Positions 26,605 to 35,608 of a DNA stretch of 64,000 nt are shown here, piece by piece. The DNA comes from Spiractinospora alimapuensis (GTDB lineage Bacteria; Actinomycetota; Actinomycetes; Streptosporangiales; Streptosporangiaceae), in NCBI RefSeq assembly GCF_018437505.1, contig NZ_CP072467.1, positions 4,116,010-4,180,009 on the forward strand, read 5' to 3'. A program made the position numbers and the translations under genes. Within the stretch, counting starts at the first letter, position 1. Every line of letters begins with the position of its first letter. The notes below the pieces were generated by a model, which was not told the origin of the DNA, searched no databases, and worked only from the letters and a program-made list of their open reading frames with translations.

Positions 26605-27453
26605 ATGCCCACAGGGGACCCACCGGCGCCGACACGGACGGAACTGGTGCGCTACCTGGTCCACACGGGGATCGCCGGCCAGGTGGACACCCCCCGGGAG
26701 AGCAACCTGCGCAGCTACCGCAAGCTCGCGGAGGGGATCCCGTACTACCAGTTCGGGCTGACCTTCAGGCGCGCCTGGTCCCCCCGCGAGATCCTCGCCC
26801 TCATGTCCAAGAACTGCGGCGTGATCGCCGACGAGCACTACCTCCGCGGTATGGACACGATCGACCCGGACCGGACCGCGGACGGTCTCGAGGCCGTCGC
26901 CGACCGGTTGGCCGTGGCGGCGCGTCGACGGGAACGCGTGCTCTTCGCCACCGGCCACCCCGCGAACCTCCTGCACACCTACCGGCGGTGGCGGTCGGTG
27001 GCGGTGGCGGCCGGCGCCAACGCCATCACGCCGGCTCTGGGGGCGACCTACGAGGTGCGCAGCGACCGAGGGCGGCTGCGGCGGGTGGTGGAGTGGCAGC
27101 ACGGTGTCGGGTACGTCAGCGACGGTTCGGCGCCCATTCACAGCCATCACCCCGACGGGATGCACGCGATGATCGCCGCCTGTGGTGAGGAGCGACCCGA
27201 CCTGGTCGTCGCCGACCACGCGTTCGCCGGTGCCGCGGCGGAGGCGGGGATCGAGGTCGTGTGTATCGCGGACTGCAACGACCCGGCCTTGTTCGTGGCC
27301 GCCGCGGAGGACAAGGTGCACACCTGCGTCCCGCTGGACGACGGCTACGACACGGAACGCTACGCGCCGCTGGCCAGCTACGTCGCTGACCGGCTCACCG
27401 ACGCGGTGGGTGCCGGGGGAGCGACGTCCGCGAGCGGCGCCGTGGGCATCTGA
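26605..27453 (+). CDS. Phosphatase-family protein (actinobacterial, uncharacterised)
   Basis: 282 residues. I recognise it as the conserved actinobacterial protein usually annotated 'phosphatase', found downstream of acuC- or proC-type genes, but no catalytic role is proven. Notable conserved blocks are TFRRAWSPREILALMSKNCG, FATGHPANLLHTYRRW, HSHHPDGMHAMI, VVADHAFAGAAAEAG and ADCNDPALF; the spaced His/Asp residues could bind metal. It begins 13 nt after the deacetylase stop, so the two are probably co-transcribed. Confidence 0.75.
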   Translation: MPTGDPPAPTRTELVRYLVHTGIAGQVDTPRESNLRSYRKLAEGIPYYQFGLTFRRAWSPREILALMSKNCGVIADEHYLRGMDTIDPDRTADGLEAVADRLAVAARRRERVLFATGHPANLLHTYRRWRSVAVAAGANAITPALGATYEVRSDRGRLRRVVEWQHGVGYVSDGSAPIHSHHPDGMHAMIAACGEERPDLVVADHAFAGAAAEAGIEVVCIADCNDPALFVAAAEDKVHTCVPLDDGYDTERYAPLASYVADRLTDAVGAGGATSASGAVGI

Positions 27454-27739
27454 CCCTGGTTCTCGGCGAATTACGGTCGTCCGGTCGAACCTACGGGACT
27501 CAGGAGAGAGTTCGTACCTCGATGTAGCCATCGGGACAGGCAATCCAGTCTTTCAATGGCGTGAACCGCGACTTAGCCTGAAGACGGACGTGGAAGTAGT
27601 GACCGCACAACACACAAGCGCGGCGTGGGCCGGGGGATCCCTAACGTCGGGATGTTTCAACCCCGGACAGAACGGGGATTCGCCGCGTGGGGCAGAAGGC
27701 AGGGACGGCAGCACTCACGTCCGGAAATGAGGGCGTCGA

Positions 27740-27943
27740 ATGAGTGGGAGTAAGGCTCCTCTGGAAGAGATTCAATTCCTGACCGTGGCCGAGGTGGCCA
27801 CGATCATGCGTGTTTCGAAGATGACCGTGTATCGAATGGTTCACTCCGGCGCACTCCCCGCGATTCGGGTGGGGCGCTCCTACCGGGTGCCGGAGCGTGC
27901 CGTACATGACTATCTACGTGAGGCGTTCGTCGAGGCGGGGTAG
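27740..27943 (+). CDS. Excisionase-like mini-regulator (BdtA-like, MerR-type HTH)
   Basis: 67 residues, a single winged-HTH: EIQFLTVAEVATIMRVSKMTVYRMVHSG then ALPAIRVGRSYRVPERAVHDYLREAF. This is the conserved actinobacterial protein corresponding to Streptomyces BdtA (SCO3328) and mycobacterial Rv0500A, a BldC-family relative. It is distinct from BldC itself, which is encoded at 33788-33982. In other actinobacteria the next gene encodes the 33-residue ribosomal protein bS22; here none follows. An intrinsic terminator lies 125 nt downstream. The 286 nt upstream contain small hairpins (for example CCCCG/CGGGG at 27661-27677). Confidence 0.9.
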   Translation: MSGSKAPLEEIQFLTVAEVATIMRVSKMTVYRMVHSGALPAIRVGRSYRVPERAVHDYLREAFVEAG

Positions 27944-28067
27944 TAGCAAGGCAGGCAGCGGTAAGCCGAAATTACTCGCGCGTGGCGGGGCTGTAAAGAC
28001 CCAGTAGTCCCCACGGTTCCGCCCGCCGAGTCACCGGGATTCCGGCCCGCGGTACCGACCAGACCCC

Positions 28068-28096
28068 CTTCGGGTTCGTGGGCTCCCGAAGTTTTT
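28068..28096 (+). terminator. Intrinsic terminator after the BdtA-like gene
   Basis: CTTCGGG (28068-28074) pairs with CCCGAAG (28085-28091) and is followed directly by TTTTT. It is the only terminator in the window with a classical T-run. Confidence 0.8.
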
Positions 28097-28140
28097 CCTT
28101 CGACCGCGGCGGCGGTATGTGAATTCGCGTGCGTTCTACG

Positions 28141-28936
28141 CACCGTTGCCCGCGCCTGGCACTGGTGCGCCAATCGCGGGACGACGAGGGACGCGCCTCG
28201 CCCCGCGGGCGAACAGCCGTGCGCTGTTCGTCCGCGCGCGAACGGCGTCGCCTCGCGCTACGAGCTCCCCAGGTCGGGCAGGATCGGCCGGAGCGAAATC
28301 ACGTCGCGTTACCCCTGGTGATCATGGAGTCACGGGTGTAGCTTGCGGTGCATCGGCGGGACCTCGATCCGGTCGAGCCTCACTCCGGTGCGGAGCGGCC
28401 CCGTCACCCGTGGTGCTCGGTGCCGACTTCGCGGAAGACGGCGCCCCGCAGGGCGCGAACGGACCGGGTCCGCGCGCCCACGTCCCTGAACCCACACTGT
28501 CGTCGCGTGGACACCGCGACGGCCCCACGGGGAGGCTCAAGCACGAGGGAGACGGAGCCTCCCCGCCCGCACCACCCGCTGTGGCCGCTGGACCGGCCGT
28601 AGCGGCTTCCACTGGGGAGGCCCAACTTCGAGGGGGAATCGGGCCTCCCCACCCGCCGCGGCTGGACGGGAACAACCGCGGCGGACCCCAGGAGGAGGCC
28701 CGCCGTTTCGGGTTGGCGCCGGACCTCCTCCTGCCGGGAGGCCCGTCCCGATTCGGGAACCGGGTCGGGCCTCCCACCCCACTCCGGAGGTCTCCCCGGT
28801 ATACCAGCGGCGGAGCGACCAGTCGTGTCCGTTTCCCAGTCCTGCCGGTGTACCCCCATATCGTGGGCCCGTGCTGCCCTGTCGCGGGCCCACCTCCCCC
28901 TCGGGGGCGCGGTGGGTGCCGAGTGAGGCACCCACG
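28141..28936. repeat. Array of consecutive hairpins in a gene-free region
   Basis: Between the terminator at 28068 and the ResA-like gene I find a near-continuous series of inverted repeats. Stems, as left/right arm positions: 28149-28154/28175-28180; 28205-28217/28223-28235 (13 bp, one G-T); 28441-28446/28451-28456; 28501-28507/28515-28521; 28529-28538/28555-28564 (10 bp); 28576-28587/28594-28605; 28614-28623/28641-28650 (10 bp); 28653-28661/28676-28684 (9 bp); 28689-28698/28724-28733 (10 bp); 28736-28745/28766-28775 (10 bp); 28863-28871/28885-28893 (9 bp); 28912-28920/28927-28935 (9 bp). Four of them share a GGAGGC(C/T)C-type arm. No credible protein is encoded on either strand. The role is unknown: structured RNA, attenuator or degenerate mobile repeats are all possible. 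Confidence 0.65.
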
Positions 28937-29080
28937 GGTCGAAGGGGTGATCCGAAGCCGAGCTCTCGGGTGTCACCGCAGGTCAAACCGCACTCGGGGG
29001 GCTGAATCCGGTCCTCCGGACGTGACTACTACACTTTGTCGTTGACTGGCCAGACTGCCTCCGAACTGGGATCTCTCCTT

Positions 29081-29689
29081 ATGTCGTCCCTGCATGGCGC
29101 CTCCGGGCGCAAGGTCCTTTCCGTCGTCGCTGTCTCCTGTGCGTTGCTCCTGGCGGGCTGCGGGGGGACCGACGACGCGCAGAGCGCCGCCAGCGACACG
29201 CGATACGTGGAGGGCGACGGGGCCGCGACGGCGTTCGACATCGACGAACGCGTCGACGCTCCCGATGTCAGCGGAGAGTCACTCGACGGGGAACCGGTCG
29301 CGCTCGACGACTACGCCGGCGAGGTCCTCGTCGTCAACTTCTGGGCGAGCTGGTGCGCGCCCTGCCGGGCGGAGAAGCCTGTCCTGGACGAGGTGCTGAC
29401 CGAGTACGGTGACGACGGCCTCAACATCCTCGGGGTCAACATCAAGGACAACGAGACCGCGGCCAACCAGTTCGCCGAGTCCTTCGATCTCGCTTACCCG
29501 AGCCTGTTCGACCAGCCGGGCCAGGTGCCGCAGGCGTTCCGGGACACGGTGCCACCACAGGCGATCCCCAGCACGCTGATCCTGGACCGGGAGGGGCGGA
29601 TCGCCGGCAGGGTCATCGGTCAGGTCGACTACACCACCCTGACCGACCTCGTGGAACCCGTTCTCGACGAAGGGGAGTCCTCCTCGTGA
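29081..29689 (+). CDS. ResA/TlpA-like thioredoxin lipoprotein
   Basis: 202 residues. The signal sequence [18 protein letters not shown] ends in a lipobox (LLAGC, Cys27), so it is anchored outside the membrane. The thioredoxin fold has the active site WCAPC (Cys92, Cys95) and the cis-Pro region [15 protein letters not shown]. It should reduce apocytochrome c haem-binding cysteines in system II maturation. It is first in the ccdA-resB-ccsB operon, overlapping ccdA by 4 nt. The frame is open to 29036, but ATG 29081 precedes the signal peptide. A TACACT -10-like hexamer lies at 29030-29035. Corresponds in order to mycobacterial Rv0526. Confidence 0.93.
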   Translation: MSSLHGASGRKVLSVVAVSCALLLAGCGGTDDAQSAASDTRYVEGDGAATAFDIDERVDAPDVSGESLDGEPVALDDYAGEVLVVNFWASWCAPCRAEKPVLDEVLTEYGDDGLNILGVNIKDNETAANQFAESFDLAYPSLFDQPGQVPQAFRDTVPPQAIPSTLILDREGRIAGRVIGQVDYTTLTDLVEPVLDEGESSS

Positions 29690-30543
29690 GCCTGACGGAG
29701 ACCGTGCTCACGGGGTCGGTGCTGCTGGCCGCCCCCCTGGCCTTCGCGGCCGGAGTCGTGTCCTTCTTCTCCCCGTGCATCCTGCCGCTGGCACCCGGAT
29801 ACCTGTCCTACGTGGCGGGCATGTCGGGCACGGAGGCGGCACGGGGTTCCTCCCGCCCGTCCTCATCCGCGGACGGTGCGGCGTCCGACTCGGCGACGGC
29901 GGTGAAGGACGGAGCGGGCGCGGGAAGCGCGCGTACCGCCACCCGCCCCGCGGACATCTCACCGCGCCGGGCACCAATGCTGGTGGGAAGTCTGCTCTTC
30001 ATCGGCGGCTTCACCGTAGTGTTCATGGCCGCCGGGGCGTTCATCGGCGGAGTCGGCGGGGTGCTGCTGGACTACGCCGATCCGATCAGCCGCGTGCTCG
30101 GCGTCATGACCATCCTGCTCGGGCTCTCCTTCATGGGGGTACTACCGGGGTTCGCCCGTGACCTGCGTATCCACCATCGTCCGGCGGCGGGGTTCGTGGG
30201 CGCCCCCCTCCTGGGCGTGCTGTTCGGCCTCGGATGGACGCCCTGCATCGGACCCACCCTGGCCGCGGTGCAGACGCTCGCCTTCACCGAGGGCAGCGCG
30301 ATGCGCGGCGCCGCGCTCGCCCTGTTCTACTGCGCGGGACTGGGACTGCCGTTCGTCGCCGCCGCGATCGCCTACGGGCGGGCGGTGCGCACCTTCGACG
30401 TGATGAAGCGCCACTACCGTACGGTGATGAGGATCGGCGGGGGCATCATGATCGCCCTCGGTCTAGCCCTGGTCACGGGACTCTGGACGGAATTCACCGC
30501 TCTGGCCCAAGGATGGGCCGCGACCTTCACGACGGCGATTTGA
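29686..30543 (+). CDS. ccdA: Cytochrome c biogenesis protein CcdA
   Basis: 285-residue membrane protein that carries electrons from cytoplasmic thioredoxin to the outside thioredoxin. Six membrane segments. The two conserved Cys lie in [22 protein letters not shown] and [19 protein letters not shown]. Between the first and second segments is an unusual hydrophilic Ser/Ala/Thr-rich loop of about 50 residues (roughly 47-96), longer than in typical ~240-residue CcdA. GTG start overlapping the ResA-like stop. Confidence 0.95.
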   Translation: MSLTETVLTGSVLLAAPLAFAAGVVSFFSPCILPLAPGYLSYVAGMSGTEAARGSSRPSSSADGAASDSATAVKDGAGAGSARTATRPADISPRRAPMLVGSLLFIGGFTVVFMAAGAFIGGVGGVLLDYADPISRVLGVMTILLGLSFMGVLPGFARDLRIHHRPAAGFVGAPLLGVLFGLGWTPCIGPTLAAVQTLAFTEGSAMRGAALALFYCAGLGLPFVAAAIAYGRAVRTFDVMKRHYRTVMRIGGGIMIALGLALVTGLWTEFTALAQGWAATFTTAI

Positions 30544-30544
30544 C

Positions 30545-32218
30545 GTGACATCGACACCGACGACCACGCCCGATTCGGCCGACGCCGCGTCCGGCGGAAC
30601 GCGACCACCGACATCCACCCCACCGGCCCTGTCCCTCCGTGGCTGGGCCCGGTGGATCTGGAACAGCCTGACGTCCATGCGGACGGCTCTCATCCTGCTG
30701 TTCCTCCTCGCCCTCGCCGCCATTCCCGGCTCGATCCTGCCCCAGCGAGAAGTGAGCGTGGAGCAGGTCCAGAACTACTACCTCGACAACCCGGACCTCG
30801 CGCCGTGGCTGGAGAGGTTCTACCTCTTCGACGTCTACTCCTCGCCGTGGTTCGCGGCGATCTACCTGCTGCTGTTCGTCTCCCTGGTGGGCTGTGTGCT
30901 GCCGCGGATGGCCAAGCACTTCCAGGCCATGCGCTCCCGCCCGCCGAAGACCCCCAAGGTGTTCTCCCGCCTGCCGTACTCGGCGCGGTTCACCACGTCG
31001 GAGCCCCCGGAACGGGTCGAGGCCGAGGCCCGGCGGTTGCTGCGTGGCTACCGGGTGGATTCCGGCGGCGACGAGTCCCCGGAGGGGCGAACGGCCGGGG
31101 ACACCGGAGACGAGGAGGACGACGACGCGACGTCCGAGACCCGGCCGACCACACGCTGGGTCGCCGCCGAACGCGGATACCTCCGGGAGACCGGCAACCT
31201 CGTGTTCCACATGTCGCTGGTCGGACTACTCCTCGCCTTGGCGATGGGGTCGCTGTTCGGCTACCGCGGCAACACCCTCGTCGTGGAGGGCGACGGATTC
31301 GCCAACGCGGTCACCTCCTACGACAACTACTTCCCCGGCAGTCTGACCGAGCCGGAGCACCTCGCGCCGTTCACCATGTGGCTCGACGACTTCACGGCGG
31401 AGTTCCACGACGAGGGCCCGGTCACCGGCCAGGCCGCGGACTTCGAGGGGCAGGTGCGCTACCGCGCCGCCCCCGACGCCGAGGAGGGGGAGCACGTCCT
31501 CAAGGTGAACGATCCGCTGAGTGTGGACGGCACACAGGTCTACCTCCTGGGCACCGGGTACGCCCCCGAGTTCGAGGTCCGCGACTCCCGCGGTGAACTG
31601 GTCTACGACCAGCCCGTGCCGTTCCTCCTGCGTGACGAGTTCACCTACATGTCCGACGGTGTGCTCAAGGTCCCCGACGCCGACCCGGACCAGCTCGGGT
31701 TCGTCGTCGAGTTCGCGCCGACCGCCGGGGAGGGGGGCGACGGTGAGTTGGTCTCCACCTTCCCCGAGGCCCGCGACCCGGCTGTCTCGATGGAGGCGTA
31801 TGTTGGCGACCTCGGCCTGGACTCGGGTGAACCCCAGTCCGTGTACCGGCTCTACGCCTCCCAGATGGAGTCGATCGGGGAGTCACCGGTCCTGGAACTG
31901 GGGGACACCTGGGACCTGCCGGACGAACAGGGATCGGTGACCTTCACGGGTTTCCGCCCGTTCATGACGCTCCAGGTGAACAGTGACCCGGGACGGATTC
32001 CCGCGCTCGTCGCCGCCTCGGCGGCCGTCGCGGGCCTACTGGTGATGTTCCTGGTGCGACCGCGACGCTGCTGGGTACGCGCGCGACGCGACGCCACGGG
32101 ACAGACCGTGGTCGAGATCGGGGGGCTGGAACGTACGGGCGACGGTGCGGCGGACGAGTTCCACGAGATGACCCGAGAGCTTCAGCGCCGAACGGGACAG
32201 CGGACGGATAAGGAATAG
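30545..32218 (+). CDS. resB: Cytochrome c biogenesis protein ResB
   Basis: 557 residues, ResB family; with CcsB it forms the haem export and cytochrome c synthetase complex. N-terminal membrane segments around residues 38-58 and 97-118, a third near 220-240 (GNLVFHMSLVGLLLALAMGSLFGYRG), a long extracytoplasmic domain, and a last segment near 478-500 (IPALVAASAAVAGLLVMFLVRPRR). An acidic Glu/Asp-rich insert (about 178-200) precedes the third segment. It starts 2 nt after ccdA. Confidence 0.94.
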   Translation: MTSTPTTTPDSADAASGGTRPPTSTPPALSLRGWARWIWNSLTSMRTALILLFLLALAAIPGSILPQREVSVEQVQNYYLDNPDLAPWLERFYLFDVYSSPWFAAIYLLLFVSLVGCVLPRMAKHFQAMRSRPPKTPKVFSRLPYSARFTTSEPPERVEAEARRLLRGYRVDSGGDESPEGRTAGDTGDEEDDDATSETRPTTRWVAAERGYLRETGNLVFHMSLVGLLLALAMGSLFGYRGNTLVVEGDGFANAVTSYDNYFPGSLTEPEHLAPFTMWLDDFTAEFHDEGPVTGQAADFEGQVRYRAAPDAEEGEHVLKVNDPLSVDGTQVYLLGTGYAPEFEVRDSRGELVYDQPVPFLLRDEFTYMSDGVLKVPDADPDQLGFVVEFAPTAGEGGDGELVSTFPEARDPAVSMEAYVGDLGLDSGEPQSVYRLYASQMESIGESPVLELGDTWDLPDEQGSVTFTGFRPFMTLQVNSDPGRIPALVAASAAVAGLLVMFLVRPRRCWVRARRDATGQTVVEIGGLERTGDGAADEFHEMTRELQRRTGQRTDKE

Positions 32219-32221
32219 GTC

Positions 32222-33196
32222 GTGGATTCATTTTTGATGGCTGAGAATCCCGGGGCGGCGAGTCTCAGCGACGTCCTGGTCATCGCGATGATCGTCGCCT
32301 ATGCCGCGGCGTTGTTCTTCTTCGCGATCGAGGCCGCGGTCGGCCGACAGCAACGCCTGAAGCAGCGCACCCTCGTCACCGCGGGCGCCAGCGACGACGG
32401 GCTGGAGGTGAACCTGCGCGAGCCGGAGAAGCCGACGTCCGCGCCGCGGCACGTCCTGGGCCTGGTGGCGCTGGGGCTGACCATCCTCGGCTTCGTCTTC
32501 AACCTCGGGCAGATCGTCGCCCGTGGTGTCGCGGCGGACCGTTGGCCTTGGGGCAACATGTTCGAGTTCGTCGTCGCCATCTGCCTGTGCTCGGTGGGCG
32601 CGTTCCTCTACATCGCCATCCGACACCAGGCGCGCTACCTCGGGGCCTTCGTCATGGTCCCGGTCGTCCTGCTCCTGGGGATCGCGGTGCGGTGGCTGTA
32701 CGCGGAGCCCGGCCCCCTTGTTCCGGCACTGCACTCCTACTGGATCGCGATCCACGTCTCCGCGGCCATCGTCGCCACCGGCGCGTTCATGGTCGCCGGC
32801 TCCGCGACCATCACCTACCTGCTGTCGTACCGCACCGAGGCCCGCCAGGCGCGGGGTGAGGTCGTGACCGGGATCGCGGCCCGCCTCCCGAGCTCCGAGC
32901 TGCTGGACAAGGTCGGGCACCGACTGGTGATCTTCGCCTTCCCGCTGTGGACGTTCGCGATCATCGCGGGCTCCGTCTGGGCGGACGAGGCGTGGGGACG
33001 GTTCTGGGGATGGGACCCGAAGGAGGTCTGGTCCTTCATCACCTGGATCGTCTACGCGGCCTACCTCCACGCGCGCGCGACGGCCGGTTGGCGCGGACCG
33101 AAGTCGGCGTGGATCAGCCTGGCCGGATTCGCGTGCCTCATGTTCAACTTCTTCGCGGTGAACTATCTGTTCTCCGGACTGCACTCCTACGCCTAG
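32222..33196 (+). CDS. ccsB: Cytochrome c biogenesis protein CcsB (CcsA/ResC family)
   Basis: 324 residues, about eight membrane segments. The haem-handling Trp-rich WWD-type motif is present as FWGWDPKEVWSFITWIVY, with flanking conserved His residues (LHARATAGWRG; SYWIAIHVSAAIVATG). Last gene of the system II operon, 4 nt behind resB, and closed by a very long terminator. Start GTG 32222. Confidence 0.95.
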   Translation: MDSFLMAENPGAASLSDVLVIAMIVAYAAALFFFAIEAAVGRQQRLKQRTLVTAGASDDGLEVNLREPEKPTSAPRHVLGLVALGLTILGFVFNLGQIVARGVAADRWPWGNMFEFVVAICLCSVGAFLYIAIRHQARYLGAFVMVPVVLLLGIAVRWLYAEPGPLVPALHSYWIAIHVSAAIVATGAFMVAGSATITYLLSYRTEARQARGEVVTGIAARLPSSELLDKVGHRLVIFAFPLWTFAIIAGSVWADEAWGRFWGWDPKEVWSFITWIVYAAYLHARATAGWRGPKSAWISLAGFACLMFNFFAVNYLFSGLHSYA

Positions 33197-33201
33197 GGCC
33201 T

Positions 33202-33260
33202 GACACGCGACGCGCCCCCTGGTGGACACCGACGGGTGTCCACCAGGGGGCGCGCGTGTC
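33202..33260. terminator. Very long bidirectional terminator
   Basis: Perfect 19-bp stem (33212-33230 with 33235-33253) around a GACG loop, extended by GACACGCG/CGCGTGTC outer arms with a 3-nt bulge. It starts 6 nt after ccsB and lies between the convergent ccsB and PLDc_N genes. Confidence 0.85.
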
Positions 33261-33376
33261 GGTGGCGGCGGATCCCCCTGACCCTGCCGGCTCGCGAAGC
33301 CTCTCGACCGGGCCGCCGAGGCCGGACACGGAGGTTGGTGGTGCCCACTCTCCCCGACATCCGGTCCTGGGGGCGG

Positions 33377-33724
33377 TCAGTCCTCGGGGTTGATCCGCCG
33401 ATTGATGTCGCGCAGGAAGTCGGGGTCGTCGTCCGGTCCAATGGGCCCTCCGCCCCGCTGTGTGCCCCCGGTGGGCTTCGGGCTGGAGGGTGTCCCGCTG
33501 GCGGGCCCGGCGGTGGGGGCGGCGTTGCTCGTCGCCAGCACGCGGGGGCGACCGAAGAACAGCCACAGCAGCGCGCCGATCTGGAGCAGGAGCACGATCA
33601 CGGCCACCCACGCCAACTTCGGGAGGGTGCGTACCTCGGTGGAGGGCGTGGTCAGGGCATCAAAAAGGGAATAGACCCACAGCACGACCGCGGCGAGGGC
33701 GAGGGCGACTCCGACCAATACCAT
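33377..33724 (-). CDS. PLDc_N domain small membrane protein
   Basis: 115 residues. Two membrane segments (about 2-22 and 36-58) of the PLDc_N type found at the N-terminus of cardiolipin synthases, here with no phospholipase D domain: VYSLFDALTTP then LPKLAWVAVIVLLLQIGALLWLFFGRPR. The tail is Pro/Gly/Thr-rich and ends in FLRDINRRINPED. Common in actinobacteria, function unknown. It lies 63 nt downstream of bldC on the same strand, so the two may be co-transcribed. Confidence 0.87.
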   Translation of the reverse strand: MVLVGVALALAAVVLWVYSLFDALTTPSTEVRTLPKLAWVAVIVLLLQIGALLWLFFGRPRVLATSNAAPTAGPASGTPSSPKPTGGTQRGGGPIGPDDDPDFLRDINRRINPED

Positions 33725-33787
33725 AGGACCAGCCTATCCGCCGGTGCCACGCTTCGGTCGGGTGGTCGGCAGGTGGTCCACCACCCG

Positions 33788-33982
33788 TCAGCGAGCCAGG
33801 TCCGGAGCCTCCCCGTGCAGGAGCGCGTGGACCTCGGATTCACGAAAGCGTCGATGTCCCCCCGGGGTACGGATGCTGCTGATCCGTCCGGACGCGGCCC
33901 AGCGCGTCACCGTTTTGGGATCAACCCGGAATAGTGATGCCACTTCGCCGGGCGTCAGGAGACGCTCGCTCGTGCTTTCCAC
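33788..33982 (-). CDS. bldC: Developmental regulator BldC
   Basis: 64-residue MerR-type winged-HTH protein that oligomerises on AT-rich direct repeats and holds back sporulation genes in Streptomyces. Key stretches match closely: LLTPGEVASLFRVDPKTVTRWAASG and ISSIRTPGGHRRFRESEVHALL. The 287-nt divergent region to DUF4229 is notably AT-rich around 34030-34150, consistent with a regulated promoter and with autoregulation (inference). ATG 33982 has GGGGGAAAAGG-type purines upstream. Confidence 0.95.
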   Translation of the reverse strand: MESTSERLLTPGEVASLFRVDPKTVTRWAASGRISSIRTPGGHRRFRESEVHALLHGEAPDLAR

Positions 33983-34269
33983 CTTTTCCCCCTTCGGAAG
34001 CCTTCCATGGGTGGCCGGCGTGTCACTGGGTACTAGTGTGCATTAGTACGTCCGTTTCCTGCCCGGTTTTCGCAAAAAACGACGTATGAAGTCCAAGAAG
34101 TCCCCAATGTGATTCGACCGTAATGATCGCCGAGGGTGACAGCTATTTCATCGCGCGCCGACCGGCGGCGCCGAGCGGCGACCCCCATCATCCCAGGTCC
34201 GCAGGCGCGGGTACGGTGGGAGTCGACCCAGTACACCCCTGTCTCCTGCCGCTGTGAGGGCGATTAGAG

Positions 34270-34638
34270 TTGCGAAGCGTTATCACTTACACGGGCGCGC
34301 GGCTGCTGCTGTTCGTGGCCGCCTTCGGTCTCGTTTACATGCTCGGTGGTCGCGGTGTGGTGGGTCTCGTGATCGCTCTGGTGATCAGTGGACTCGCCAG
34401 CTATGTGCTGCTCGCCGGACAGCGGGACGCGATGTCGCGTTCTATTGTCGAAAGGATCAGTCGACTCAGGGGGGTCGGCCAACGCCTCGACGAGGCGGCG
34501 GCGAAAGAGGACCCCGTCGCGGACACCAACTCCCGTGGCCCCGAGACCACGTCCGAGTCCGCCGCTGAGGTCCCTGAGTCGCAGACCCCGGAGACGGGGA
34601 GCTCTCCGAGTGCGGCACACGATACACCCAAGCCCTAG
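34270..34638 (+). CDS. DUF4229 membrane protein
   Basis: 122 residues. Two membrane segments (about 9-27 and 29-48: LLLFVAAFGLVYMLGG, VVGLVIALVISGLASYVLLAG), then the basic motif QRDAMSRSI and a hydrophilic Ser/Glu/Pro-rich tail. The DUF4229 family is typical of actinobacteria and often lies next to menG; function unknown. TTG start with GAGGG upstream. Divergent from bldC. Confidence 0.85.
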   Translation: MRSVITYTGARLLLFVAAFGLVYMLGGRGVVGLVIALVISGLASYVLLAGQRDAMSRSIVERISRLRGVGQRLDEAAAKEDPVADTNSRGPETTSESAAEVPESQTPETGSSPSAAHDTPKP

Positions 34639-34737
34639 ATCACATCCCCGTTCGCCGGATCTCCGTCCCCAGGGACACGGGACCTGACCCGTGGGTCGAC
34701 GACACCACGTCGTCGTCCACCGCTTACTCTGGGGACC

Positions 34738-35451
34738 ATGAGCCGCGCTGACCTCGACAAGGACCCGCACGCCGTCTCGACGATGTTCGACCAGCTCGCC
34801 GAGCGGTACGACCTGCTCAACGACGTGCTGTCGCTCGGGCAGGACCGCGTGTGGCGCCAGACGCTCGCGCGGGAGCTCGCCGCCGTCAGTGGTGAACTCG
34901 TACTCGACCTCGCGGCCGGAACCGGAACCTCCTCCGAGAGCTTCGCCCGCGACGGCGCCCGGGTGATCGCCTGCGACTTCTCGCTGGGCATGCTCGAGGT
35001 CGGCGCGCGGCGGCGCGGTGGTGCCTCCCGATCGGGGGTCACCTGTGTCGCGGGGGACGCCCTCCACCTCCCGTTCGCGGACCGGACGTTCGACGCGGTC
35101 ACGATTTCGTTCGGACTTCGCAACGTCGCCGACGTCGACCACGCGCTGGGGGAGCTACTCCGCGTCACCAAGCCGGGCGGTCGGCTCATCGTCTGCGAGT
35201 TCAGCCATCCCCGGTCACGAATTCTCGACGTCGTCTACAGCCGGTACCTTCTCGCCGGCATTCCGTTGATCGCGCGGCGTCTCACCCCGAATCCGGAGGC
35301 CTACGAGTACCTCCCGGAGTCGATCATGGCCTGGCCGAACCAACCCGCGTTGGCGTCACACCTGGGCAAGGTTGGATGGGAGAGGGTCGCGTGGCGCGAC
35401 CTCACCTTCGGGTCCGTGGCGTTGCACCGTGGATACCGCCCCACGGACTAG
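34738..35451 (+). CDS. menG: Demethylmenaquinone methyltransferase
   Basis: Final methylation in menaquinone synthesis (MenG/UbiE). 237 residues: signature region [27 protein letters not shown] motif [25 protein letters not shown], and the family signature [23 protein letters not shown] 34738 comes 7 nt after TACTCT (34725-34730), suggesting a leaderless transcript. It supplies quinone for the complex I encoded downstream. Confidence 0.96.
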   Translation: MSRADLDKDPHAVSTMFDQLAERYDLLNDVLSLGQDRVWRQTLARELAAVSGELVLDLAAGTGTSSESFARDGARVIACDFSLGMLEVGARRRGGASRSGVTCVAGDALHLPFADRTFDAVTISFGLRNVADVDHALGELLRVTKPGGRLIVCEFSHPRSRILDVVYSRYLLAGIPLIARRLTPNPEAYEYLPESIMAWPNQPALASHLGKVGWERVAWRDLTFGSVALHRGYRPTD

Positions 35452-35589
35452 TGCGCGGAGTCAACCCGGACATCGGTCGAGTATCGACGGACCCGTGCGC
35501 CGTCCGTGACCGATATGTCCGCTTAATTCCCATGCCTGCATAAATATCGGTTACCAGCCCCGGGTTCGCTTGTGGCGGGGGTAACGGTC

Positions 35590-35595
35590 TACACT
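35590..35595 (+). promoter_or_regulatory. -10 element of the menJ-nuo transcription unit
   Basis: TACACT at 35590-35595 within GGTCTACACTGCGG. No strong -35 is seen (TTCGCT at 35565-35570 with a 19-nt spacer is the best), which may mean activator dependence. Expected start near 35602. Confidence 0.45.
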
Positions 35596-35608
35596 GCGGA
35601 AGCAATGC

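Noticed and set aside
28501-28936. CRISPR array
   Set aside because: Repeats are inverted, not direct, their spacing varies, and there are no cas genes nearby.
28119-29045. 308-codon plus-strand frame through the hairpin region
   Set aside because: Pro/Gly/Arg/Ser-biased composition without domain pattern; it is interrupted in logic by the many stems and lacks a ribosome site.
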